This document shows positions 42,600 through 50,247 of a stretch of 64,000 nt of DNA, piece by piece. The notes below the pieces were generated by a model, which saw nothing but the letters and a program-made list of their open reading frames with translations, was not told where the DNA came from and did no database searches. Position 1 is the stretch's first letter; each line of letters begins with the position of its first letter. The translations under genes were made by a program, and so were the position numbers. This stretch comes from an uncultured Caldilineales bacterium (GTDB taxonomy: Bacteria; Chloroflexota; Anaerolineae; JAAEKA01): positions 8,641 to 72,640 of the forward strand of contig CALESQ010000106.1 of assembly GCA_937907455.1 (NCBI GenBank), read 5' to 3'.

Positions 42600-43049
42600 T
42601 TATGCAACGCGCAGCACGAAGCGCCCCCCTAAGCTCTCCTCCATCCAGTCAATCCACTGCTGCGCCTGCTCCACCGCACCCAGATGAAAGAGATGCCCGG
42701 CGCAGCGACAATCGGATGAACCGAAGCCGGGGATAACCGCCTGCACATGCGCAGCCAATTCGCTGGCCCAGGCACATTCCAGCCGCGCGGCGCTCACCTG
42801 CATCAGCGCGCCGAGCAGTTCAACCTGCGGCAGCAGGAAATCAATGTGCCAATGAGGCTTCGCCGTGCCGCGCGCGTGCCGTCCGACGCGCGCGGCGAGA
42901 CCGCCCGGCCCCAGCGCGCTGCCGACATACGCATACAACCCGACGGCAAAGTTGTAATGCCGCGCGTGGCCAATCGGAAAATCCGTCAGCGCGGGTAAGG
43001 TGAACAGCAAGATGTAAGACCCGCCCGCGCGGGGGAGAGCATGGAACAT
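42600..43049 (-). CDS. DUF123 GIY-YIG-like family protein
   Basis: A 149-residue protein of the DUF123 group, which resembles the GIY-YIG nuclease fold and is sometimes fused to endonuclease III. The marks are GSYILLFTLPALTDFPIGHA, FAVGLYAYVGSALGPGGLAA and RVGRHARGTAKPHWHIDFLL; then CAWASELAAHV and GFGSSDCRCAGHLFHL. The conserved tyrosines, arginine and histidines are kept. The activity is unproven; nuclease or nucleic-acid binding is assumed. It is convergent with the Fic gene. Confidence 0.82.
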   Translation of the reverse strand: MFHALPRAGGSYILLFTLPALTDFPIGHARHYNFAVGLYAYVGSALGPGGLAARVGRHARGTAKPHWHIDFLLPQVELLGALMQVSAARLECAWASELAAHVQAVIPGFGSSDCRCAGHLFHLGAVEQAQQWIDWMEESLGGRFVLRVA

Positions 43050-43099
43050 GGGAAAGATTGTACCCGCAACGCTGCTGCACGCAAGCTTCCCCGGACAGA

Positions 43100-43128
43100 T
43101 TGCACGAATGGGCGGGCAATGGTATCTT
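43100..43128 (+). promoter_or_regulatory. Promoter of argH
   Basis: TTGCAC (43100-43105), a 17-bp spacer and TATCTT (43123-43128). Transcription would start near 43135, inside the left arm of the 13-bp inverted repeat, giving a leader of about 105 bases. Confidence 0.55.
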
Positions 43129-43130
43129 TA

Positions 43131-43197
43131 GAATTCGGAAGTGCCCAAAGCATCTTGCGGCGACGCTTGAGGCGTAACCTGAGCCACTTCCGAATTC
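43131..43197. repeat. Perfect 13-bp inverted repeat in the argH leader
   Basis: GAATTCGGAAGTG (43131-43143) is repeated as CACTTCCGAATTC (43185-43197), with 41 bases between, which include a nested ACGC/GCGT hairpin (43163-43175). It starts right after the -10 box, so it could be an operator, an RNA leader stem, or a short inverted-repeat mobile remnant. Confidence 0.85.
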
Positions 43198-43242
43198 ACG
43201 ATAAGCAGTCTTTTACAGCGAATTCCACACCACGAGGACAGT

Positions 43243-44637
43243 ATGCCGGTAAATTCTCCCACCCTTTGGGGCGGACGCTTCGAGCAAGCAACCAGCCCCC
43301 TGTTGCGCCAATTCAACGATTCACTGCCCTTTGACCAGCGCCTGTGGCTGGAGGATATTTTTGGCAGCATGGCCTACGCAGCCGCGCTGGCTGATGCCGG
43401 ACTGCTGACGGCTGCCGAGCGTGACACCCTGCACACCGGCCTCGATCAGGTAGCCGAAGAATGGCGCAGCGGCCAATTCCGCATCGCTGCGGGCGATGAG
43501 GACATCCACACTGCGGTGGAACGTCGTTTGGGCGAGATCGCCGGGCCGGTGGCGGGCAAGCTGCACACCGGTCGCAGCCGCAACGATCAGGTGGCGACCG
43601 ATCAACGCTGGTGGCTGCGCAATCGCATTGATGAACTGGATGCCTTGCTGGCGACGCTGCTGCAAACCGCGCTGGATCGTGCCGCGGCCGAAATAGACGT
43701 GCTGATGCCGGGCTACACCCATGTGCAGCCCGCGCAGCCGATTCGCTGGGCGCACTGGCTCCTTAGCCATGCCTGGGCGTGGCAACGCGATCGCCAGCGC
43801 CTGGCCGAGCTGCGTGCGCGGCTCAACCAGTGCCCGCTGGGTGCGGGCGCGCTGGCCGGCACCCCCTTTGCCGTGGATCGTGTGGCGCTGGCCGCAGATC
43901 TGGGCTTTACCGCAGCCATCCCCAACAGCATTGATGCCGTGCGCGATCGCGACTACGTGGTAGAATTTCTGAGCTGGGCCGCATTGCTGGGAGCGCACCT
44001 CAGCCAGATCGCCGAGGATTTGACCTGGTGGAGCAGCAAGGAGTTCAGCTTTGTACGCGTGGCCGATGCCTGGAGCACCGGCAGCAGCCTGATGCCGCAG
44101 AAACGCAACCCCGATTCGCTGGAGCTGCTGCGCGGCAAGGCAGGGCGACTCGTGGGCAACCTGACGACCGCTCTGGTGATGCTGAAGGGCCTGCCCGCGG
44201 CGTACAACAAGGATTTGCAGGAAGACAAGGAGCCGCTGTTCGACAGCGTAGACACGCTGCAAGTGGCTTTGCCGGTGATGCAGCAGGTATTGGCTACACT
44301 TGCCATCAACCCGCAGCAGATGCGCGCCGCGCTGGTGGATGAGATGTTGGCCACAGACCTGGCCGATTATTTAGTGCGCCGCGGCGTGCCCTTTCGTCAA
44401 AGCCATGAGTTGGCCGGGCTGGCAGTCAAGCGCAGCGAGGCCCTCGGCGTGCCGCTGCGTAGCCTGCCGCTGGAGGAATACGCGGCTATCAGCCCGCAGT
44501 TTGGCGCGGATGTGGCTGCGGTCTTCGATTTCGAGCGGTCGGTGGAGCAGCGCGCGGCCATCGGCGGCACAGCCAGGGCCGCGGTCGAGGCACAAATTAC
44601 CGCGCTGCAAGCCCTGTTGCAACGCAACACTATGTAG
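43243..44637 (+). CDS. argH: Argininosuccinate lyase
   Basis: A 464-residue ArgH. It begins MPVNSPTLWGGRFEQATSPL, has HTGRSRNDQVATDQRWWLRN near residue 107, PGYTHVQPAQPIRWAHWLLS near 155, and the fumarase-superfamily signature TGSSLMPQKRNPDSLELLRG near residue 280. It splits argininosuccinate into arginine and fumarate, the last step of arginine synthesis. GAGGA lies upstream of the ATG. It has its own promoter with an unusual inverted-repeat leader. The radical SAM gene follows after 11 bases. Confidence 0.96.
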   Translation: MPVNSPTLWGGRFEQATSPLLRQFNDSLPFDQRLWLEDIFGSMAYAAALADAGLLTAAERDTLHTGLDQVAEEWRSGQFRIAAGDEDIHTAVERRLGEIAGPVAGKLHTGRSRNDQVATDQRWWLRNRIDELDALLATLLQTALDRAAAEIDVLMPGYTHVQPAQPIRWAHWLLSHAWAWQRDRQRLAELRARLNQCPLGAGALAGTPFAVDRVALAADLGFTAAIPNSIDAVRDRDYVVEFLSWAALLGAHLSQIAEDLTWWSSKEFSFVRVADAWSTGSSLMPQKRNPDSLELLRGKAGRLVGNLTTALVMLKGLPAAYNKDLQEDKEPLFDSVDTLQVALPVMQQVLATLAINPQQMRAALVDEMLATDLADYLVRRGVPFRQSHELAGLAVKRSEALGVPLRSLPLEEYAAISPQFGADVAAVFDFERSVEQRAAIGGTARAAVEAQITALQALLQRNTM

Positions 44638-44648
44638 TCAATCCTCCC

Positions 44649-45530
44649 ATGACAGTTATCCGCGAAATCGAAGCCAAAACCCTGCTCTCCACAGCCACAC
44701 GGCCCGACAGCTGGTTTGGTATCAAGTACACCATGAACCTCTATCGCGGCTGTCAGCATCGCTGCATCTACTGCGACAGCCGCAGCCTGTGCTATCACAT
44801 TGATGATTTCGACGGCGAAGTGCTGGTGAAGACAAACGCCTTGGAATTGCTGCGTCGCGAATTGCCGCGCAAGCGGATCAAGGGCTACGTGGGCACAGGC
44901 TCAATGAATGATCCCTACATGCCGCTGGAGCGCAGTCGTCGCCTCACCGCGGGCGCGCTGGAAATCATCGCCGCGGCCGGTTTCCCGGTACACGTCATCA
45001 CCAAGAGCGATCTGGTTTTGCGCGACCTGGACGTGTTGCAGGCGATTCAGCAACGCACGCGCGCGGTGGTAACGATTACGATCACTACGCCGGACGATGC
45101 GCTGGCGCGTCAGGTGGAGCCGGGCGCACCGTCGTCCTCTGCGCGCCTGGCCGCGCTGGAGCGTCTGGCGAAGGCCGGTATTGTGGCTGGTGTGGCGCTG
45201 ATGCCGGTGCTGCCCTTTTTGCAGGATGACCCCGCCGCGCTGCGTGAGCTGGTAGATCGAGCCTATGGCTGCGGTGCAGCGCACATCATCCCCGGTTTTG
45301 GTATAACCCTGCGCGACCGACAGCGCGAGCACTATTACGCGGAGCTGGATCGGCGTTTCCCCGGCATGAAAGCACAGTACGAGCGGGCATTTGGCGAACG
45401 GTATAGTGCAGCCGCGTTGGGCACGGCACGGCTGGAAGCGCAGTTCGCCGAGCAGATCCGCCGATATGGGCTACAACGTTATGTCGCACCGTATGAAGAG
45501 GCATCACCCCAACAAATGGTCTTGTTATAA
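44649..45530 (+). CDS. Radical SAM protein (SplB-like)
   Basis: A 293-residue protein related to the SplB/Rv2578c group. NLYRGCQHRCIYCDSRS carries the CxxxCxxC motif that binds the [4Fe-4S] cluster; YVGTGSMNDPYMPLERSRRL and VHVITKSDLVLRDLDVL follow, typical of this radical SAM branch. Substrate unknown: SplB repairs spore photoproduct, but this group without further domains is uncharacterised. The start is close behind argH. The end converges on the RAYT gene with 21 bases between. Confidence 0.85.
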   Translation: MTVIREIEAKTLLSTATRPDSWFGIKYTMNLYRGCQHRCIYCDSRSLCYHIDDFDGEVLVKTNALELLRRELPRKRIKGYVGTGSMNDPYMPLERSRRLTAGALEIIAAAGFPVHVITKSDLVLRDLDVLQAIQQRTRAVVTITITTPDDALARQVEPGAPSSSARLAALERLAKAGIVAGVALMPVLPFLQDDPAALRELVDRAYGCGAAHIIPGFGITLRDRQREHYYAELDRRFPGMKAQYERAFGERYSAAALGTARLEAQFAEQIRRYGLQRYVAPYEEASPQQMVLL

Positions 45531-45551
45531 AGCGATTGAGGGTGTCCAGGC

Positions 45552-46184
45552 TCAGGCTAGGTGGAAGCGGTCTCGCGACCATTTGAGCGGATTTTCCACA
45601 ATATAGGTACGGATGCGATCATATCCTCCTGTGTCGCGGATGATGTGATCATGGTAACGGTCTTGCCAGGCAAAAGGGATTTGGTGTTGGCGAGCGAATT
45701 TCGTTACACCGATTTTGAACCCGCGTATGATGGATGCCAAATTTTGTGATTGCGGCCCGAACCGGTTGCCGTACAACATCGGTTGCGGGGGGTGTCGGCG
45801 TAGAGACGCAAGATCTTGCGTCTCTACAACATCGGTCGTCGCAATATTTTGCGTCCCCGCGTCGGTCGTCGCAATATTTTGCGTCCCCGCGATCACGCCA
45901 TCCGCCGGTTTATCAATGATAACAATGCCATGCACATGATTGGGCATAGCTACAAAGGCATCTGCGATTGCAAACGGGAAATGGTCTGGGATCGCGCGCC
46001 AGCAATCCCAGGCCGCCTCGCCCAGCGGTGACAATTCCACCTGCCCGCCCAGCACCCGACCAAACGCATGCCGGCGATCGTGCGTGCAAATGGTGACAAA
46101 ATAAGCGGCATTACTGCCATAATCCCAGGTCGCCAACCGCGTACTGGGGATGCGATATTTATTGCGGAACTTTTCGTCATTCAT
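45552..46184 (-). CDS. REP-associated tyrosine transposase (RAYT, TnpA_REP)
   Basis: A 210-residue Y1/HUH nuclease of the IS200-like RAYT family. The N-terminus is FRNKYRIPSTRLATWDYGSN then AAYFVTICTHDRR; the HUH motif is MPNHVHGIVII (about residue 82), and the catalytic tyrosine lies in WQDRYHDHIIR near the C-terminus. RAYTs are single-copy housekeeping-like transposases thought to move REP palindromes. Residues about 99-129 are encoded by two 30-bp direct repeats and a perfect 28-bp palindrome (45800-45827), inserted in frame between the two active-site halves. The repeat array beside it has the same palindrome. ATG 46184 is chosen because upstream is repeat DNA. Confidence 0.87.
   Translation of the reverse strand: MNDEKFRNKYRIPSTRLATWDYGSNAAYFVTICTHDRRHAFGRVLGGQVELSPLGEAAWDCWRAIPDHFPFAIADAFVAMPNHVHGIVIIDKPADGVIAGTQNIATTDAGTQNIATTDVVETQDLASLRRHPPQPMLYGNRFGPQSQNLASIIRGFKIGVTKFARQHQIPFAWQDRYHDHIIRDTGGYDRIRTYIVENPLKWSRDRFHLA
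45800..45890. repeat. Palindrome and direct repeats inside the RAYT gene
   Basis: A perfect 28-bp palindrome (14-bp arm GTAGAGACGCAAGA, 45800-45813, and its complement to 45827) is followed by two 30-bp direct repeats containing GTCGCAATATTTTGCGTCCC (one from about 45832, one from about 45862). All are multiples that keep the RAYT frame open. Confidence 0.9.
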
Positions 46185-46207
46185 GGTTTTATCCCCGGCA
46201 ATAGGCC

Positions 46208-46657
46208 GTAAAGACGCAACATATTGCGCCCGTATCATAATCCACCCGCAACCGGGCGTAGAGACGCAATATATTGCGCGCGTGTCATAATCCACCCGCA
46301 ACCGGGCGTAGAGACGCAATATATTGCGCCCGTATCATAATCCACCCGCAACCGGGCGTAGAGAGGCAATATATTGCGCGCGTGTCATAATCCACCCGCA
46401 ACCGGGCGTAGAGAGGCAATATATTGCGTCCGTGTCATAATCCACCCGCGACCGGGCGTAGAGACGCAACATATTGCGCGCGTATCATAATCCACCCGCG
46501 ACCGGGTGTAGAGAGGCAATATATTGCGCCCGTATCATAATCCACCCGCGACCGGGCGTAGAGACGCAATATATTGCGCGCGTGTCATAATCCACCCGCA
46601 ACCGGGTGTAGAGACGCAACATATTGCGTCTCTACATACCACCCGCAAATTTTGCGT
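46208..46657. repeat. Nine-copy 50-bp palindromic repeat array next to RAYT
   Basis: Units start at 46208, 46258, 46308, 46358, 46408, 46458, 46508, 46558 and 46608, exactly 50 bp apart. Each begins GTAGAGACGCAATATATTGC (variants GTAAAG, GAGAGG, CAACAT) and ends CATAATCCACCCGC(A/G)ACCGG. The last unit (46608-46635) keeps a near-complete palindrome with TTGCGTCTCTAC. No unique spacers are present, so it is not CRISPR. It lies directly upstream of the minus-strand RAYT start. Confidence 0.95.
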
Positions 46658-46728
46658 CCGTACATGCAATGTTTCGCGTATTCGCAATTATAACACAATT
46701 CCATTGCCGTTTATAATCCAACCACACC

Positions 46729-46760
46729 AAAAGCACCCCGGCCTTAACCGGGGTGCTTTT
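46729..46760 (-). terminator. Rho-independent terminator after the DUF2202 gene
   Basis: AAAAGCACCCCGG (46729-46741) pairs perfectly with CCGGGGTGCTTTT (46748-46760) around CCTTAA. A/T flanks on both sides make it work in both directions; it also insulates the repeat array. Confidence 0.92.
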
Positions 46761-46784
46761 ATCTACGGCAGAAACTGTGAACTT

Positions 46785-47567
46785 CTAGTGATTACAAGTT
46801 CCGTTGCCTTGACCCTGCATCTGACTGCGCCCTTGAGATGAACGCTGGCCCGTGCCACGTCCCGACTGCTGCCCGCCTGCATTGCCCCCACCGCCGCCGC
46901 GTGGGCCGCCGTTGCCGCCACTGAGAATGGCGTCATAGCTGGCCTGATCCAATACCTGCGGTTGATACACTTCGCCGGTGGTGTTCTCAAAAGTCTTCAC
47001 AAAAGCCCGCAGGTGGTTCTCAGAACCGCTGTCAAGCTGCGTGTATACTCGCTTGATATCACTGTGTGTCACCAAAGCCATCTGATCTACCAGATCTTCG
47101 ATGTCGGTCTCTTCGATCAGGGCACCCACCTTCAAAGCCTCGGCAGCGGATTGGCTGCCCATTTCAACCAGCGCGTCGTACAGTTCCTGCAATTCAACAT
47201 TGGTGAACTCGCCCGTCGCGTTGCCGGCTGCCGGATCAGCCAGGCCATAGCGAGTGAGCAGGGTAGCGATGGCATCCATGTGCTTTTGCTCGCTGGCGGC
47301 GATATTGCTGAACTCGGCCAGGTTCCATTGTGCGCCCAACGTGATGTACACATCGCGGGCCAGCTTTTCCTCTTCCCGCATAAAGCTAAGACCAGCTGCC
47401 TCTCCGGCTGAGAGCGAAGCGGGCGCAGGCTGCACCGCGGGGGTTCCGCCATTACCGTTGCCAGGGCCATTGCCTGCCGCGGCTGCGGGCAGAGCGATTA
47501 CGAAAGAGCTTACCGTCAAACCAAATGCCAGAGCGCCGGCCAGTAATTTAGATTTAAACGTAGTCAT
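46785..47567 (-). CDS. Secreted DUF2202 ferritin-like protein
   Basis: A 260-residue exported protein. MTTFKSKLLAGALAFGLTVS begins a signal peptide that ends near ALPAAAAG. Then comes a Gly/Asn/Pro-rich linker, and a DUF2202 domain at about 50-200: LSFMREEEKLARDVYITLGA, then ASEQKHMDAIATLLTRYG and ELYDALVEMGSQSAAEALKVG. The ExxxxxxE/H pattern in the helices is ferritin-like, so metal binding is likely. The C-terminal tail is Gly/Arg/Gln-rich. AAGGAG lies 8-9 bases upstream of ATG 47567. Its leader has a 9-bp hairpin. Confidence 0.85.
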   Translation of the reverse strand: MTTFKSKLLAGALAFGLTVSSFVIALPAAAAGNGPGNGNGGTPAVQPAPASLSAGEAAGLSFMREEEKLARDVYITLGAQWNLAEFSNIAASEQKHMDAIATLLTRYGLADPAAGNATGEFTNVELQELYDALVEMGSQSAAEALKVGALIEETDIEDLVDQMALVTHSDIKRVYTQLDSGSENHLRAFVKTFENTTGEVYQPQVLDQASYDAILSGGNGGPRGGGGGNAGGQQSGRGTGQRSSQGRSQMQGQGNGTCNH

Positions 47568-47594
47568 CAGAAAACTCCTTGAGTAGTTGCAGTA

Positions 47595-47615
47595 GTACCG
47601 GTGTTGCACCGGTAC
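47595..47615 (-). promoter_or_regulatory. Leader hairpin before the DUF2202 gene
   Basis: GTACCGGTG (47595-47603) pairs with CACCGGTAC (47607-47615) around a TTG triloop. It lies 5' of the Shine-Dalgarno (47576-47581) on the minus-strand transcript and may stabilise the message or regulate translation. Confidence 0.5.
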
Positions 47616-47717
47616 GGTTTAGTGAGTGTGACCGTGTATCACGATCTATCCTTAGTATAGCAAGCAATTGTGGACACCCTGCGCAGAGACTATGGAGATG
47701 TGATGGAGTTTGAGGCT

Positions 47718-47746
47718 TTGGGCAAACTGTCAAGCTGCGGTACAAT
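47718..47746 (+). promoter_or_regulatory. Promoter of the uracil-DNA glycosylase/RNase J unit
   Basis: TTGGGC (47718-47723), a 17-bp spacer and TACAAT (47741-47746), about 30 bases before GTG 47778. Confidence 0.55.
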
Positions 47747-47777
47747 ACCGCCCCAACTTCACCGCAAGGAGCCGCGC

Positions 47778-48395
47778 GTGTCTGAGCTAAATCAACTAGC
47801 CCATGAGATCAACATCTGCCAGCGTTGCCGTCTGGCCAAAACGCGCACCTGCGCCGTGCCCGGTGAGGGCCGCAGTGACGCCCCTGTGTTATTGATCGGC
47901 GAAGGCCCTGGCTACTATGAAGACCAGCAAGGCCGACCGTTTATCGGCGCATCCGGCAAATTGCTAACGCGCCTGCTTCAATGCGTGGGGCTAACCCGAC
48001 AGGATGTGTTCATCACCAACGTAGTAAAATGCCGTCCCCCCGACAACCGTGACCCTCTGCCTGATGAAATCGCCGCCTGTCGTCCCTTTTTGGATCGTCA
48101 GCTTGCGCTGATTGGCCCGACATTGGTGGTGACTCTGGGCCGCTATTCCATGGCGCGCTTCCTGACCGGACAAACCATTACCCGCATCCACGGGCAGCGC
48201 GTGCCGATGGATGACTTCACCTGCGTGCCGATGTTCCACCCCGCTGCCGCGCTGCGCAATCCCCAGTGGATGGCCGCCATACAGCAGGATTTTGCCGCGC
48301 TTGCCCCGCTGCTGGCCGAACTCTACCCACAGCATCCGGTACTGGCTGCCGCCGAAACCGCCAGCCGTGCCGCTCAACAAACTACATGGCTGTAG
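47778..48395 (+). CDS. Family-4 uracil-DNA glycosylase (Fe-S type)
   Basis: A 205-residue DNA-repair enzyme that removes uracil from DNA. CQRCRLAKTRTCAVPGEG contains the first two cluster cysteines; LLIGEGPGYYEDQQGRPFIG is the catalytic water-activating loop; VFITNVVKCRPPDNRDPLPD and IAACRPFL supply the other cysteines; and MFHPAAALRNP is the DNA-intercalating loop with the conserved His. GTG 47778 is chosen because AAGGAG lies 6 bases upstream; the frame is open 36 codons further, crossing the promoter. RNase J follows after 28 bases. Confidence 0.93.
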   Translation: MSELNQLAHEINICQRCRLAKTRTCAVPGEGRSDAPVLLIGEGPGYYEDQQGRPFIGASGKLLTRLLQCVGLTRQDVFITNVVKCRPPDNRDPLPDEIAACRPFLDRQLALIGPTLVVTLGRYSMARFLTGQTITRIHGQRVPMDDFTCVPMFHPAAALRNPQWMAAIQQDFAALAPLLAELYPQHPVLAAAETASRAAQQTTWL

Positions 48396-48423
48396 CCCGT
48401 AAACAAACGCAAGGAGTGCCGCT

Positions 48424-50100
48424 TTGACCGATCCACTACTTTTTTCAGATCCGTCGCCGGATGAGCCGGTGCTGCGCGTGATTCCACTCGGTGGGGTAGG
48501 CGAGATCGGCAAAAACATGATGGTGCTGGAGTGTCGGGAACGCCTGCTGATCATTGACGCTGGCCTGATGTTTCCAGACCACGAGATGCCCGGGGTAGAT
48601 CTGGTGATCCCCGACATTGAATACCTGGTGGAACACGCCGACCAGGTAGAAGCCATCATCCTTACCCACGGCCACGAAGACCACATCGGCGCACTGCCCT
48701 ATGTGCTGGAGCAGTTAGACGTGCCAGTGTATGGCGCGCAGCTTACCCTGGGGCTGGCGGAAGTCAAGCTGCGCCAGCGCGGCTTCAGCGGCAGCGTTGA
48801 GTTTATCGCAGTAACCCCGGCAGATGTGTTGACACTGGGGCCTTTCACCGTAGAGTTCTTCCATGTTTGCCACTCTATCCCCGACACGCTGGGGGTGGCC
48901 GTCACCACGCCCGTGGGATTGGTGATCTATTCATCTGACTACAAGTTTGACCAGCAACCGGCTGATGGTCGCCTGACTGACTTCGCCCGCCTGCAAGCCC
49001 TGGGTGACCGCGGTGTGTTGTTGCTGCTTTCCGACTCGACCAATGCCGAAGTTGAAGGCTTTACCCCGTCGGAACATGACCTGGAACTGTCGTTGGAGCA
49101 GATTGTGCGTGTGGCTCCGGGGCGGGTATTTCTGGCAACCTTTGCCTCCAACATCTCACGCCTCAACCAGGTGATTCGCATCGCCGCGCGCACGGGGCGG
49201 CAAGTGGGATTGATAGGGCGCTCGATGCGCGACAATGCCCGCATGGCCGCCAAACTCGGCTATCTAGACACCGACCCTGCCGTTATGTTGAGCTACGAGC
49301 AGATGGAAGCGCTGCCCGGCGAGCAGGTGATCGTGGTCTGCACCGGCAGTCAGGGCGAACCAACCTCGGCACTGGTGCGCATGAGCATGGAAGAGCATCG
49401 TGTGACGCTGCGTGCCGGCGACACCGCCATCATCTCGGCTGTGCCCATTCCCGGCAACGAAGAGCTGGTCAACCGCACCATCAACAACCTGTTCCGTCTG
49501 GGCGTGGATGTGCACTATCACGAGCTGGCGCATGTACACGTCAGCGGCCACGGCAGCCGCGAAGACCACAAGATGATGATCAACCTGGTGCGGCCCCGCT
49601 ATTTCATCCCCATCCACGGCGAATATCGCCACCTGGTGCTGCACAGCCGCCTGGCCGCCACCATGGGTATCCCCGCAGAGCATATCTTCGTTATTGAAAG
49701 CGGTGATGTCATAGAGTTCGGCCCCGGCTGGGCGCGACAAGGCGAGGCCGTCAGCGACGGCCATGTGTTGGTAGACGGCCTGGGTGTAGGCGACATCGGC
49801 CCGGTGGTGCTGCGTGACCGACGACATCTGGCGCGCGATGGCTTTGTAGTAGCGATTGCCGGCGTAGATCAAGCCACCGGCCAGGTGCTGATCGAGCCGG
49901 AAATTCTCTCACGCGGCGTGATCTACGTGCGCGACTCGGAAGAATTGATCGCAGAGGCCAAAGGCAAGGTGCGCGAAGCGCTGGGACACCCCGGCCCTCC
50001 TGCAGCTCTGGCAGGCAAGGTCAAAGACGTAGTGGCCGAGCTGATTTATCGCCGCACCGGTCGCCGCCCGCTGGTGCTGCCGCTGGTGCTAGAGTTATAG
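48424..50100 (+). CDS. rnj: Ribonuclease J
   Basis: A 558-residue metallo-beta-lactamase/beta-CASP ribonuclease with 5'-3' exo- and endonuclease activity in RNA decay and processing. RVIPLGGVGEIGKNMMVLEC is the standard opening; the metal motif THGHEDHIGALPYV lies near residue 80; SDSTNAEVEGFTPSE, FLATFASNISRLNQVI (beta-CASP) and VHVSGHGSREDHKMMINLVR plus PIHGEYRHL follow in order. The TTG start has AAGGAG 8-9 bases upstream. Only one copy is seen here. Co-transcribed with the uracil glycosylase gene. Confidence 0.95.
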   Translation: MTDPLLFSDPSPDEPVLRVIPLGGVGEIGKNMMVLECRERLLIIDAGLMFPDHEMPGVDLVIPDIEYLVEHADQVEAIILTHGHEDHIGALPYVLEQLDVPVYGAQLTLGLAEVKLRQRGFSGSVEFIAVTPADVLTLGPFTVEFFHVCHSIPDTLGVAVTTPVGLVIYSSDYKFDQQPADGRLTDFARLQALGDRGVLLLLSDSTNAEVEGFTPSEHDLELSLEQIVRVAPGRVFLATFASNISRLNQVIRIAARTGRQVGLIGRSMRDNARMAAKLGYLDTDPAVMLSYEQMEALPGEQVIVVCTGSQGEPTSALVRMSMEEHRVTLRAGDTAIISAVPIPGNEELVNRTINNLFRLGVDVHYHELAHVHVSGHGSREDHKMMINLVRPRYFIPIHGEYRHLVLHSRLAATMGIPAEHIFVIESGDVIEFGPGWARQGEAVSDGHVLVDGLGVGDIGPVVLRDRRHLARDGFVVAIAGVDQATGQVLIEPEILSRGVIYVRDSEELIAEAKGKVREALGHPGPPAALAGKVKDVVAELIYRRTGRRPLVLPLVLEL

Positions 50101-50247
50101 CCAATTCCTGTTAGTCATGCTATACTATGGACAAATGTTCTGATCGGCCAGCTCTGATTGCCAGGCTTCCCGCCTGTGAACATTGAGCACGATCCCTCCG
50201 GTTGCCTGGCTTCCGGTTACGTTTTACTTCCTGCCTCTTACTCTGTC

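Noticed and set aside
43131..43197. Rho-independent terminator
   Set aside because: The 41-nt loop and lack of a T-tract do not fit; its place right after a promoter favours a regulatory or mobile element.
46208..46657. CRISPR array
   Set aside because: Units are tandem 50-bp repeats with no unique spacers, and no cas genes are nearby.
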